Assembly: GCA_025351385.1 (NCBI GenBank)
Contig: JANXWA010000024.1
Location: forward strand, 62,001-126,000
Origin: Acidimicrobiales bacterium
GTDB taxonomy: Bacteria; Actinomycetota; Acidimicrobiia; Acidimicrobiales; RAAP-2
Length of the DNA: 64,000 nucleotides
Direction of reading: 5' to 3'
In this document: positions 1 to 8,870 of the stretch, piece after piece
Layout: each line of letters starts with the position of its first letter
How positions within the stretch are numbered: position 1 is the first letter of the stretch
The notes under the pieces: generated by a model
Told to the model about the DNA's origin: nothing
Database searches by the model: none
What the model saw: the letters and a program-made list of their open reading frames with translations, nothing else
Translations under genes and position numbers: made by a program

Positions 1-377
1 AAGGCGTCGGCGAAGATGGTTTGGTCGAGGCGCACCCGCTCATTGACCTTCAACGCCGCTGAGGTGAACGACGTCGTTCCCACGTCGTTCTTGAAGGCGA
101 CCTGAAGCTTCTCGTCGGTGCTCGTGATGCCGCCGAGTTGGTAAATGAAGTCCATGTGCCATGACGTCCGGCGGAATTCGCCATCAGTGGCACTCTGTAG
201 ACCAATCTCCTCCTGGAGAGCTACGACGTCGCGAATCGCACGGTCCTCGAACTCTCGCAGTGCGTCAGCGTCGATGCGGTGCTCGGCGAAGGCCTTGCGA
301 GCACCGAGGAGCTCGGGCGGACGTAAGAGGCTGCCGACGTGGTCGGCTCGGAATGGTGGGCTCGTGCGCACGGTCAT
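1..377 (-). CDS. Cobalamin-independent methionine synthase (MetE C-terminal-like) family protein, partial (runs off window start)
   Basis: Reverse strand reads MTVRTSPPFRADHVGSLLRPPELLGARKAFAEHRIDADALREFEDRAIRDVVALQEEIGLQSATDGEFRRTSWHMDFIYQL..., matching the N-terminal pattern (RADHVGSLLRP, TDGEFRR) of MetE-like proteins; open to the window edge. Confidence 0.8.
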   Translation of the reverse strand, partial: MTVRTSPPFRADHVGSLLRPPELLGARKAFAEHRIDADALREFEDRAIRDVVALQEEIGLQSATDGEFRRTSWHMDFIYQLGGITSTDEKLQVAFKNDVGTTSFTSAALKVNERVRLDQTIFADA

Positions 378-417
378 GTCGAAGACAGTATCCGTTGAAG
401 GTCACTGCAATAAGGAG

Positions 418-450
418 AAAGCGGCCCGCATGATGAGTGCGGACCGCTTT
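418..450 (-). terminator. Rho-independent-like terminator downstream of tmRNA
   Basis: Stem AAAGCGG-c-CCGCA / TGCGG-a-CCGCTTT with 7-nt loop; on the minus strand followed by CTCCTTATT, about 50 nt after the tmRNA 3' end. Confidence 0.65.
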
Positions 451-498
451 CCTGTGGGTTCACTTCCAACAACGTCCGAAGCGAACCTCAGGCGTCCG

Positions 499-845
499 TG
501 GAGGTGCTGGGATTCGAACCCAGGTCCATCAGCTTCTTGGTGAACATTCTCCGAGCGCAGCTGACAGGGGATTGTCGGGAACGTCACTACTGCCAGCACC
601 GATGGCGTTCCTTAGTCAGCTGAATTGTCCCGGCGACACCACTGACGAGTCTCGTCGGTAAGCCCTACTGAATGACGCCCGTTATCTAAACCGCAGGGCT
701 GGGTCTAGGTGGACGTTGCTGCCTAAGCAGCAAGCACAAGCTGAGGCTTGGCGTTTATTTATGGTTTCCGGCTCTTTAACGTGGTTCCGGAGACCACGGC
801 TCGCTTCTTTCACCTCGACGACCAATGTCGAGACCATTCACCCCC
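499..845 (-). ncRNA. ssrA: tmRNA (transfer-messenger RNA)
   Basis: 5' GGGGGTGAATGGTCTCGACATTGG and 3' GGGTTCGAATCCCAGCACCTCCA form the acceptor stem and T-arm; internal tag ORF GCC AAG CCT CAG CTT GTG CTT GCT GCT TAG (AKPQLVLAA*) at 752-723; next to smpB. Confidence 0.93.
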
Positions 846-966
846 TCGTTACCGCACGGCCGACGTGGCCGCATGTCCAGTCTACCGCGTTGGCCATCAC
901 AACCTTCGGGCGCTGACGATCTCGCGGTCCGACATCGTGACGTCGTTGAGCTCGACGGACTGCCGA

Positions 967-1488
967 TCAGCCGAACTTCTCGACGTTGCGCACCATGCGT
1001 GCGACCTCGCGGTCGGCGTCGCGCTTGGCGATCGCCTGGCGACGGTCCTGCTGCTTGCGGCCTTTGACGAGGGCGAGGTCGACCTTGGCCCTTCCGTCCT
1101 TGAAGTACAGCTTGAGAGGGACCATGGTGAGCGGCTGGGTTTTCGTCTCGCCGTGCCAATCGTCGAGCTCGTGGCGGTGGGCGAGGAGCTTGCGCCGGCG
1201 GTCGGGATCGTGGCTACCGAAGCCGACGGCGTACACCCACGGTGGGACGTGCATCTGGTAGAGCCAGAGCTCGCCCTCGTCGAACCGGGCGTAGCTCTCG
1301 GCGATCTGGGCCTTGCCCTCACGTAGTGACTTGACTTCGGAGCCGGTGAGCATGATGCCGCACTCCATCGTTTCGATGATCTCGTAGTCGTACCGGGCGC
1401 GACGATTGGTGGCGACCACTCGGTCGCCGCCGCCGGCCTCGTCCTTCTTCTTGGCGCGCCGCTCTTGCATCTGCTTGGCTCGAGCCAT
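967..1488 (-). CDS. smpB: SsrA-binding protein SmpB
   Basis: MARAKQ...VVATNRRARYDYEIIETMECGIMLTGSEVKSLREGKAQIAESYARF...; canonical SmpB signature; start trimmed from the longer ORF 967..1848. Confidence 0.95.
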   Translation of the reverse strand: MARAKQMQERRAKKKDEAGGGDRVVATNRRARYDYEIIETMECGIMLTGSEVKSLREGKAQIAESYARFDEGELWLYQMHVPPWVYAVGFGSHDPDRRRKLLAHRHELDDWHGETKTQPLTMVPLKLYFKDGRAKVDLALVKGRKQQDRRQAIAKRDADREVARMVRNVEKFG

Positions 1489-1545
1489 CCCACCAGCGTA
1501 CTGACGGGGTTCTTCTCGCCTGATCCAGGTCGGTAGGGTGAGCGA

Positions 1546-1941
1546 GTGCTCACAATCCGCTCCGTCCATCGAGACGCCATGGTCGCCACGTGTATTCGAG
1601 CCCTGCCCAACGAAGGATGCGGACTGTTGCTCGGCGACGGTGACGGCACCGTCACCGAGGTCGTGGCGAGTCCCAACGTGGCCGATTCGGCCAAGCTCTA
1701 CGAGATCGACAGCCGGGTCCTTCTGAAGGCCTACCGGCGCGCCGACGACGAGGGTCTGCACGTGCTCGGCGTCTTCCACTCCCACACCCACTCCGAGGCC
1801 TACCCGAGTCCGACCGACGTCGACCAGGCGCCCGACCCCGGGTGGCACTACGTCCTCGTCTCGTTACGCGACGTTCCGGCGGACGTCCGCAGTTTCCGGA
1901 TCGTTGACGGCACGGTCACTGAAGAAGAACTCGCCCATTAG
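1546..1941 (+). CDS. mec: M67-family JAMM metallopeptidase (Mec/Mov34-like)
   Basis: JAMM motif GVFHSHTHSEAYPSPTDVDQA plus upstream Glu in LPNEGCGLLLG; close to cysO/cysM. Confidence 0.85.
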   Translation: MLTIRSVHRDAMVATCIRALPNEGCGLLLGDGDGTVTEVVASPNVADSAKLYEIDSRVLLKAYRRADDEGLHVLGVFHSHTHSEAYPSPTDVDQAPDPGWHYVLVSLRDVPADVRSFRIVDGTVTEEELAH

Positions 1942-1982
1942 GCTCCTGTACCTTCCAATCGCCTCGGGCGCGCGGAGGGTGG

Positions 1983-2537
1983 ATGGGAGACCTCATGAAC
2001 GCAACGCTCAGCCTGACGAACGGTGGTGGCACCGTTGTGTTCAATCTCATCCTCTTGACCATGAGGGGTTTTCTCGGCCTGATGATCTTCGCCCACGGAT
2101 TCCAGAAGTTCTTTCGCGGTGGCAAGATCGCCGGCACCGCCGGGTGGTTCGAGCGTATTGGCATGAAGCCGGGTCGGATCAACGCCTACGCGGCCGCCAC
2201 GACGGAATTGGGAGTCGGCGTGCTGCTCACGTTCGGGCTGCTCACGCAGTTCGCCGCCGCCGGTCTCATCGCGCTGATGGTCGTGGCGATCGTCACGGTG
2301 CATCGCAAGAACGGCTTCTTTAACTTTCGAAAGGGCGAAGGGGTCGAGTACAACGTCTGCGTCGCGATAATGGCGCTGTCCTCCGGCACGCTGGGCGCGG
2401 GAAGGTACTCCCTCGACTACTTGTGGCACCCCTACCGCTGGTCGATGACGACGAGCCTCTGGTTCACGGTCGTCCTCGGCGTCGGCGGAGCAGCCCTCCA
2501 GCTGGCTCTCTTCTACCGTCCCCCGACGTCGAACTAG
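1983..2537 (+). CDS. DoxX family membrane protein
   Basis: MRGFLGLMIFAHGFQKFFRGGKIAGTAGWFERIGMKPGRINAYAAATTELGVGVLLTFGLLTQFAA; DoxX-like hydrophobic four-helix pattern. Confidence 0.8.
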   Translation: MGDLMNATLSLTNGGGTVVFNLILLTMRGFLGLMIFAHGFQKFFRGGKIAGTAGWFERIGMKPGRINAYAAATTELGVGVLLTFGLLTQFAAAGLIALMVVAIVTVHRKNGFFNFRKGEGVEYNVCVAIMALSSGTLGAGRYSLDYLWHPYRWSMTTSLWFTVVLGVGGAALQLALFYRPPTSN

Positions 2538-2613
2538 GCGTCACGGGGACCGACTCGCCTAGTAATGTTGACTGGGTTGGTCAGGAATAGTCCGACCGAG
2601 TGAAGGAAGAGTC

Positions 2614-2895
2614 ATGACGGCACAAGTTCGCATCCCCACCGTGCTTCGACCGGCTATGGGCGGCGACGCCACAATCTCGGTCGAAGGGACCACCATCGGT
2701 GAAATCCTCGTTCAGTTGACGACGACACATCCGGCGGTCAAGGGCCAGCTGTTGAACGACGACGGGACGTTGCACCGATTCCTCAACGTCTACGTGAACG
2801 ACGACGACGTCCGTTACCTCGGCGGTATCGACGCGCCGGTCGTCAACGGCGACGAGATCACGCTGCTGCCCGCCGTCGCCGGAGGCGCTCGGTAG
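2614..2895 (+). CDS. cysO: MoaD/ThiS-family sulfur carrier protein (CysO-like), with AR after the GG terminus
   Basis: Beta-grasp-like sequence ending ITLLPAVAGGAR*, directly upstream of cysM. Confidence 0.85.
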   Translation: MTAQVRIPTVLRPAMGGDATISVEGTTIGEILVQLTTTHPAVKGQLLNDDGTLHRFLNVYVNDDDVRYLGGIDAPVVNGDEITLLPAVAGGAR

Positions 2896-3860
2896 TGGCC
2901 CGCTACGCGTCGGTGCTCGATCTGATCGGCCAGACGCCGGTCATTGACGTCAGTGCGCTCTCGCCCAAGCCCAACGTCTCGATCCTCGCGAAGCTCGAGG
3001 GACGCAATCCCGCCGGGTCGGTGAAGGACCGGGTCGCCCTCGCGATGGTGGAGGCCGCCGAGCGGGAGGGAGTTCTCGTCGAGGGCAAGCCCGATCAGAT
3101 CCTGATCGAACCCTCCTCGGGCAACACCGGGATCGCCCTCGCGATGGTCTGTCGACTACGGGGGTACCACCTGAAGGTCGTATTGCCCACGAACGTCTCG
3201 CCCGAGAGGCGCCAGCTCCTCGTGGCGTGGGGCGCCGAGATCATCGACTCGCCCGGCGGCGAGGGCTCGAACGGAGCGGTGCGACGGGCCCAGCAACTGA
3301 GCGCCGAGAACCCCGAGTGGACGTTCCTCTATCAGTACGCCAACCCGGCCAATCCGATGGCGCACTACGCGACGACCGGACCGGAGATCCTCGCCGACGT
3401 ACCGGAGATCACGCACTTCGTCGCGGGCCTCGGCACGTCGGGCACGCTCATGGGTGTGGGCCGGTACCTCAAGGAGCATCGGCCCGGCGTTCAGATCTGG
3501 GCGGTCGAGCCGCCGAGTGGCGAGATGGTCGACGGTCTGCGCAATCTCGACGACGGCTACATCCCGCCGATCTTCTCCGACAACCGCGGCACTGAGCTGT
3601 TGGACCGCAAGGTCGTGGTGCGTCCGCGTGAGTCCATCGAGTGGACCCGACGGATGGCCGAGGTCGGTCTGTTCGTGGGCCTGTCGTCGGGCGCGATCAT
3701 GTCCGGCGCAGCGAAGTGCGCCGCGTCGATCCCCGATGACGAGACGGCCACCATCGTGACGATGGTTTGCGACGACGGCTGGAAGTACCTGTCGACCGGC
3801 GCGTGGGGTGACGACATTGACGACGTCGTCGAGCGGGCGAAGAAGATCATCTACTTCTAG
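2895..3860 (+). CDS. cysM: PLP-dependent cysteine synthase (CysM-like)
   Basis: [46 protein letters not shown] start shares one base with the cysO stop. Confidence 0.9.
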   Translation: MARYASVLDLIGQTPVIDVSALSPKPNVSILAKLEGRNPAGSVKDRVALAMVEAAEREGVLVEGKPDQILIEPSSGNTGIALAMVCRLRGYHLKVVLPTNVSPERRQLLVAWGAEIIDSPGGEGSNGAVRRAQQLSAENPEWTFLYQYANPANPMAHYATTGPEILADVPEITHFVAGLGTSGTLMGVGRYLKEHRPGVQIWAVEPPSGEMVDGLRNLDDGYIPPIFSDNRGTELLDRKVVVRPRESIEWTRRMAEVGLFVGLSSGAIMSGAAKCAASIPDDETATIVTMVCDDGWKYLSTGAWGDDIDDVVERAKKIIYF

Positions 3861-3922
3861 ACGTCCGGCCCCGGATTCTCCAGTACCGTGGACGGGCACC
3901 ACTTGGAAGATCGAGGAGTCCC

Positions 3923-4666
3923 ATGTCACAGTTGCGAGTCGACGGCCGAACTACGAGTGAGGCCCGTCCTTTGTCTTTCCAGCGGGACTTCACCGAGATG
4001 GCGGCCGGGTCGGTGCTCGTCAGCTTCGGGCGGACCGTCGTGCTCTGCACGGCCTCGGTCGAAGAGGAGGTCCCACGCTGGCTGAGGGGCCGGGGTCAAG
4101 GCTGGGTCACCGCCGAGTACTCGATGCTGCCCGGTTCGACCCCGGACCGCGCCAGTCGAGAGGCCGCCAAGGGCAAGCAGTCGGGACGGACCCAGGAGAT
4201 CCAGCGGCTCATCGGCCGATCCCTTCGCACCGTGACGCGCCTCGAGGCGATGCCCGACGTGCAGATCACCGTCGACTGCGACGTGCTCCAGGCCGATGGC
4301 GGGACTCGCACGGCGTCGATCTGCGGCGGTTACGTCGCGCTGCACGACGCCATCACGCGCCTCGTCCAGAACGGCACGCTGCGTGAGCACGCGCTCAGCG
4401 ACCTCGTAGCCGCCATCTCGGTCGGGATCGTCGACGGTGTGGCGATGTTGGACCTGCCCTACGAGGAGGACTCGCGCGCCCAGACCGACATGAACGTCGT
4501 GATGACCGGGGCCGGCCGCTTCGTGGAGGTGCAGGGCACCGCCGAGCAGGAGGCCTTCTCACGCGAGGAGCTCGACCAGCTGCTAGACCTCGCGGCCAAG
4601 GGCATTGCGGACATCCACTCAGCCCAGCGACTGGTGCTCGCAACGGCGCCGTCTCCTCGCGCGTAG
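3923..4666 (+). CDS. rph: Ribonuclease PH
   Basis: [48 protein letters not shown]...[16 protein letters not shown]. Confidence 0.95.
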   Translation: MSQLRVDGRTTSEARPLSFQRDFTEMAAGSVLVSFGRTVVLCTASVEEEVPRWLRGRGQGWVTAEYSMLPGSTPDRASREAAKGKQSGRTQEIQRLIGRSLRTVTRLEAMPDVQITVDCDVLQADGGTRTASICGGYVALHDAITRLVQNGTLREHALSDLVAAISVGIVDGVAMLDLPYEEDSRAQTDMNVVMTGAGRFVEVQGTAEQEAFSREELDQLLDLAAKGIADIHSAQRLVLATAPSPRA

Positions 4667-5253
4667 TGTCGCGCTTCGTCCTCGCCACGGCCAACCCCCA
4701 CAAGGTCACCGAGATGCGCGCGGTGCTGGCGCCCCTTGGAGTGGACCTGGTGGACCGGCCGCGCGGCGTGCCCGACGTGGACGAGACCGAGGACAGCCTC
4801 GAAGGCAACGCCCTCTTGAAAGCCCGCGCCCTGGTCCGCTCGACCGGGCAGGCGGCGATCGCTGATGATACCGGCCTGTTCGTCGACGCCCTCGACGGAA
4901 GGCCGGGTGTGCTCAGCGCCCGCTACGCGGGGGCGGGCGCCACCGATCACGACAACGTCGTGAAACTCCTGGTCGAGCTGGACGGGGTCGACGTCGATCG
5001 TCGAGGTGCCCACTTCACGACGGTGATCTGCGTGGCCCACCCGAACGGCACGTGGTTCTGCGTCGAGGGTGTTCTCGAAGGCACTATCGCGGCGCGGCCC
5101 GCCGGCGAACAGGGCTTTGGTTACGACCCGGTCTTCGCGCCGTTCGGCCAAGGTGGGCGGACCCTCGCCGAGTTGACGCCCGACCAGAAGAACGCCGTGT
5201 CGCACCGGGCCCTCGCGTTGCGGGCGCTTGCCTTAGAATTGGCTCAGCGTTAG
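4666..5253 (+). CDS. rdgB: XTP/dITP diphosphatase (RdgB/HAM1)
   Basis: FVLATANPHKVTEMRAVL, IADDTGLFVDALDGRPGVLSARYAG, QGFGYDPVFAP; overlaps rph stop. Confidence 0.93.
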   Translation: MSRFVLATANPHKVTEMRAVLAPLGVDLVDRPRGVPDVDETEDSLEGNALLKARALVRSTGQAAIADDTGLFVDALDGRPGVLSARYAGAGATDHDNVVKLLVELDGVDVDRRGAHFTTVICVAHPNGTWFCVEGVLEGTIAARPAGEQGFGYDPVFAPFGQGGRTLAELTPDQKNAVSHRALALRALALELAQR

Positions 5254-5289
5254 GGCAGTTCACGTAGACGTCACCCTTAAGGTGGGATT

Positions 5290-5931
5290 GTGCACGACCG
5301 TGAACTACCGATGTTCCCTTTGGGCATGGTCGTCTTCCCCCATCAGGTCGTCGGACTGTGCGTGTTCGAGTCGCGCTTCCACCAGATGTTGAGCGATATC
5401 GAATCGGTCCAGCGCTTCGGCACGTGCCTGATCGCCCGAGGGTCCGAGATCGGGGGTCATGACGAGCGCACGTCGGTTGGAACGTTGATGCAGATCCTGG
5501 GCGCCCAATCGCTGCCCAACGGGCAGACCCTGTTGATGGTCGAAGGACTCGAGTGCTTCGAGGTGGGTCGATGGCTCACCGACGCCCCCTACCCCCGTGC
5601 GGTCGTTCGCGACCGCTGCTGTGACGAGGTTCCCATCGAGCCCGGCCTCTTGAAGTCGACCGAGTCAGCGGTGCGCGCGCTGCGCGCGCTCCAGAGCGAA
5701 TTGTTCGCGGACCAGTGTCTGCAGAGCAACTGTGAGATGGACCCCGACCCCTGGGTTCGCAGCTGGCAGTTGTGCTCGATGACGCCCATGTCCACGCTCG
5801 ACCAGTTCAAGGTGCTCGGCCTCAGCGACCCCAACGACCGTCTACGCCTGGTCGCGGAAGTCTGCTGCGAGCGATACGGCGACTACCAGCGGATGATCGA
5901 GGTGGACACGACCCCGAGTCTTCTCGACTAG
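5290..5931 (+). CDS. LON substrate-binding (N-terminal) domain protein
   Basis: ELPMFPLGMVVFPHQVVGLCVFESRFHQMLSDI... resembles standalone LON-N domain proteins. Confidence 0.8.
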   Translation: MHDRELPMFPLGMVVFPHQVVGLCVFESRFHQMLSDIESVQRFGTCLIARGSEIGGHDERTSVGTLMQILGAQSLPNGQTLLMVEGLECFEVGRWLTDAPYPRAVVRDRCCDEVPIEPGLLKSTESAVRALRALQSELFADQCLQSNCEMDPDPWVRSWQLCSMTPMSTLDQFKVLGLSDPNDRLRLVAEVCCERYGDYQRMIEVDTTPSLLD

Positions 5932-6299
5932 CGCAGCTCCAACAGGTCGACCACGAAGATCAGCGTCTCGTTCGGGGCGATGACGCCACCGGCGCCTCGC
6001 TCGCCGTAGCCGAGGTGCGCGGGGATGACCAGTCGGCGACGGCCACCGACCTTCATGCCGACGACGCCGCGGTCCCAGCCCTGGATGACGTGACCGGCTC
6101 CGAGGGGGAAGACGAACGGCTCGTCCCGGTCCCAGGAAGCGTCGAACTGCTCACCGCTCGTGACGCCGACACCGACGTAGTGGACGACGGCGGTTCGCCC
6201 GACGTGGGCCTCCTCGCCCGTTCCGACGATGATCTCCTCGATCAGCAGGTCGTCGGGTGTCGGGTCAAGGTGTGGTTCAACGAGTGGCTTGTCTGACAT
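5928..6299 (-). CDS. FKBP-type peptidyl-prolyl cis-trans isomerase
   Basis: VGRTAVVHYVGVGVTSGEQFDASWDRDEPFVFPLGAGHVIQGWDRGVVGMKVGGRRRLVIPAHLGYGERG. Confidence 0.95.
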   Translation of the reverse strand: MSDKPLVEPHLDPTPDDLLIEEIIVGTGEEAHVGRTAVVHYVGVGVTSGEQFDASWDRDEPFVFPLGAGHVIQGWDRGVVGMKVGGRRRLVIPAHLGYGERGAGGVIAPNETLIFVVDLLELR

Positions 6300-6310
6300 G
6301 AGGGAAGACG

Positions 6311-8002
6311 CTAGCGGCGAGCGCTGCGTCCGCCACCCACGACGCGGACGTTACGAGCCTCGCGGCCCTTAGGGCCGTTCGCCTCCTCGAAGGTGATCTT
6401 CTGGCCCTGGGCGAGAGACTTGAAGCCGTCACCCACGATGTTCGAGAAGTGGATGAAGAGGTCGTCGCCCTTTTCGTCGCTCGCGAAGCCAAAGCCCTTG
6501 GAGTCGTTGAAGAAACTCACGATCGCCTCGCTGCCGCGCGCTACGTTGCCACGCGCGCCAAACCGCGGTTCACGGTGCTCAGAGAAGGACCTCTCGGCAC
6601 GCGGTGCGCGCTCGGCGGAAGTTCGCTCGGTGCGCGATGCGCGCTCAGCGAACCCCCGTTCTGCTCGCGCGGGACGTGGACTGTGCTCGGCGGAAGTGCG
6701 TTCGGTGCGCGATGCGCGCTCAGCGAAACTCCGCACCGGTCGCTCGGTGGAGGTACGTTCACGGCGCTCGAAGGATCGAGGTCCACGGTCGTGCTCGCGA
6801 GGCGTCGAACGCTCGGAGCGGCCCTTTGGGCCACGGTCGTCGAGGCGTTCGGCAGCAACGCTGTCGTCAACGGCGCCCAGGCGAATCGCCGGTGCGTCCT
6901 CACGGAGCTCGATCGATGTCGCGAGGCCCAGGGCCTTTTGCATGCGCTTCACCTGTCCGATGACGTCTTCGCCGACCAGGGAGATGACGGCACCCGTGGC
7001 ACCGGCCCGACCAGTGCGCCCGGAACGGTGCAGGTAGTCGATGGCCTGAGCCGGTGGGTCGTAGTGGATCACGACGGGTAGGAGGTCGATGTGGATGCCG
7101 CGCGCGGCGACATCGGTCGCCACGAGGACCCGAATCTGGCCGTTCTTCACGCTGCGGAGCGCTCGCTCGCGCTGGGCTTGGGTGCGGTCGCCGTGCAACG
7201 GCACGGCGGAGATGCCGCGCTCCTCCAGCTGGCGGGCCAGGCGGTCGGCGCCGTGCTTGGTGCGGGTGAACACGATGGCCCGCTCGTACTCTTCGACGAT
7301 GTCGGCGGTGATCTGGGGGCGCTGGTCACGCGGGACGCGCCAGAAGTAGTGGTCGACGTCGCTCGGCGCTTCATCGCCGACGACATCGTGGATGGCCGCG
7401 TCGTTGGTGAACTCACGGACCAGCGACTTGACGTCGGGGCCCATGGTCGCGGAGAACAACATCACGTGGCGACTGTTCGGGGTGGCTCCGACGATGCGGC
7501 GCACGCAGGGCAGGAAGCCCATGTCGGCCATGCGGTCGGCCTCGTCGACGACGACGGTCTCGACCGATGAGAGGTCGAGGGCGCCCTGCTCGAGCATGTC
7601 CTCGAGGCGTCCGGGGCAGGCGACGACGACGTCAACGCCGAAGTTGAGGGCCTTGCGCGCGACGTTGTAGGACGTGCCGCCGTAGATCGTGATAACCCGA
7701 CGACCCTGGTCGTCAGTGAGCTGGGCGATCTCTTTTTGCACTTGGGCAGCGAGCTCGCGCGTCGGCACGAGGATGAGGGCGACCGGCTTGCGGGGGCGGG
7801 CCTTGGAGAGGCGAGCCATGAGGGGTAGTCCGAAGGCGAGGGTCTTGCCCGAGCCCGTGGCGGCCTTGCCGACGACGTCGCGACCGGCGAGCGCGTCGGG
7901 GAGGGCGGCCTCTTGGATAGGGAACGCTTCGGTGATTCCGCGCTGTTTAAGACGTTCCACCAAGTTTGACGGCACGCCGAGGTCGGCGAAGGACATGGAC
8001 AT
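6311..8002 (-). CDS. DEAD-box RNA helicase with Arg/Glu/Ser-rich linker and C-terminal cold-shock domain
   Basis: Motifs ATGSGKT, PTRELA, DEAD, SAT, HRSGRTGRAG; C-terminus AIVSFFNDSKGFGFASDEKGDDLFIHFSNI = cold-shock RNP1/RNP2. Confidence 0.92.
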   Translation of the reverse strand: MSMSFADLGVPSNLVERLKQRGITEAFPIQEAALPDALAGRDVVGKAATGSGKTLAFGLPLMARLSKARPRKPVALILVPTRELAAQVQKEIAQLTDDQGRRVITIYGGTSYNVARKALNFGVDVVVACPGRLEDMLEQGALDLSSVETVVVDEADRMADMGFLPCVRRIVGATPNSRHVMLFSATMGPDVKSLVREFTNDAAIHDVVGDEAPSDVDHYFWRVPRDQRPQITADIVEEYERAIVFTRTKHGADRLARQLEERGISAVPLHGDRTQAQRERALRSVKNGQIRVLVATDVAARGIHIDLLPVVIHYDPPAQAIDYLHRSGRTGRAGATGAVISLVGEDVIGQVKRMQKALGLATSIELREDAPAIRLGAVDDSVAAERLDDRGPKGRSERSTPREHDRGPRSFERRERTSTERPVRSFAERASRTERTSAEHSPRPARAERGFAERASRTERTSAERAPRAERSFSEHREPRFGARGNVARGSEAIVSFFNDSKGFGFASDEKGDDLFIHFSNIVGDGFKSLAQGQKITFEEANGPKGREARNVRVVGGGRSARR

Positions 8003-8140
8003 ATGACTCCTACGAGTTGAGATGAGCCCAACTCGATATGTCACAGTCGAATCGGTCTCCACCGCAATGTGCGGCAAAACACTTCTGTCCACGCTAGCAG
8101 ATGCGCCGCGTGACCATGACGCGTCGTCGCGCCATACTCG

Positions 8141-8220
8141 TGCGGGCGGAGGGACTCGAACCCACACTCCGAAGAACTGGTACCTAAAACCAGCGCGTCT
8201 GCCAATTCCGCCACGCCCGC
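8141..8220 (-). tRNA. tRNA-Leu (anticodon TAG)
   Basis: GCGGGCGTGGCGGAATTGGCAGACGCGCTGGTTTTAGGTACCAGTTCTTCGGAGTGTGGGTTCGAGTCCCTCCGCCCGCA folds as class II tRNA; anticodon loop TTTAGGT. Confidence 0.93.
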
Positions 8221-8282
8221 CGAAGTCCCCATTCTACGTCGCGCATCGGGCCGTTTGCAGTCCTACACGGTAGATTGGTCGG

Positions 8283-8870
8283 ATGAATACCACATCAATG
8301 GCCGAGGGCTTCGGCACCATCGACCTGAACCAGCGCCTCCTACGTGAGCGCATCGTGTTCCTCGGCTCCCAGGTGGACCAGGACACGGCCAACCGAATTT
8401 GCGCCGAGTTGTTGCTGCTCGAGGCCGAGGACCGCGACAAGGACATCAGCCTCTACATCAACTCTCCCGGAGGCTCCGTCACCGACGGCCTCGCGATCTA
8501 CGACACGATGCAGTACGTCAATTGCGACGTTCGGACGATCTGCGTCGGTATGGCCGCCTCGATGGGCCAGTTCCTGCTGTGCGCCGGCGCCCCGGGCAAA
8601 CGCTTCTCGCTGCCCCACAGCCGTATCCTCATGCACCAGCCCTCGATGGGGGGAATGCAGGGACAGGCGTCGGACATCGCCATTCAGGCCGAGCAGATCG
8701 TCTACATGAAGAAGCAGTTGGCCGAGCGCATCGCGTTCCACACCGGCCAGCCCGTCGAGCAGATCGAAGCCGACTCGGACCGGGACCGATGGTTCACCGC
8801 GCAAGAAGCGCTGGACTACGGCTTCATTGACGCCGTGATCGAGCGTTCGGCAGTTCGTCAAGGCGCTTAG
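8283..8870 (+). CDS. clpP: ATP-dependent Clp protease proteolytic subunit
   Basis: [28 protein letters not shown]..., [43 protein letters not shown]. Confidence 0.96.
   Translation: MNTTSMAEGFGTIDLNQRLLRERIVFLGSQVDQDTANRICAELLLLEAEDRDKDISLYINSPGGSVTDGLAIYDTMQYVNCDVRTICVGMAASMGQFLLCAGAPGKRFSLPHSRILMHQPSMGGMQGQASDIAIQAEQIVYMKKQLAERIAFHTGQPVEQIEADSDRDRWFTAQEALDYGFIDAVIERSAVRQGA

Noticed and set aside
437-1159. ORFs 437..661, 716..916, 748..1326 and 776..1159
   Set aside because: They overlap the tmRNA and/or smpB in other frames; explained by those features.
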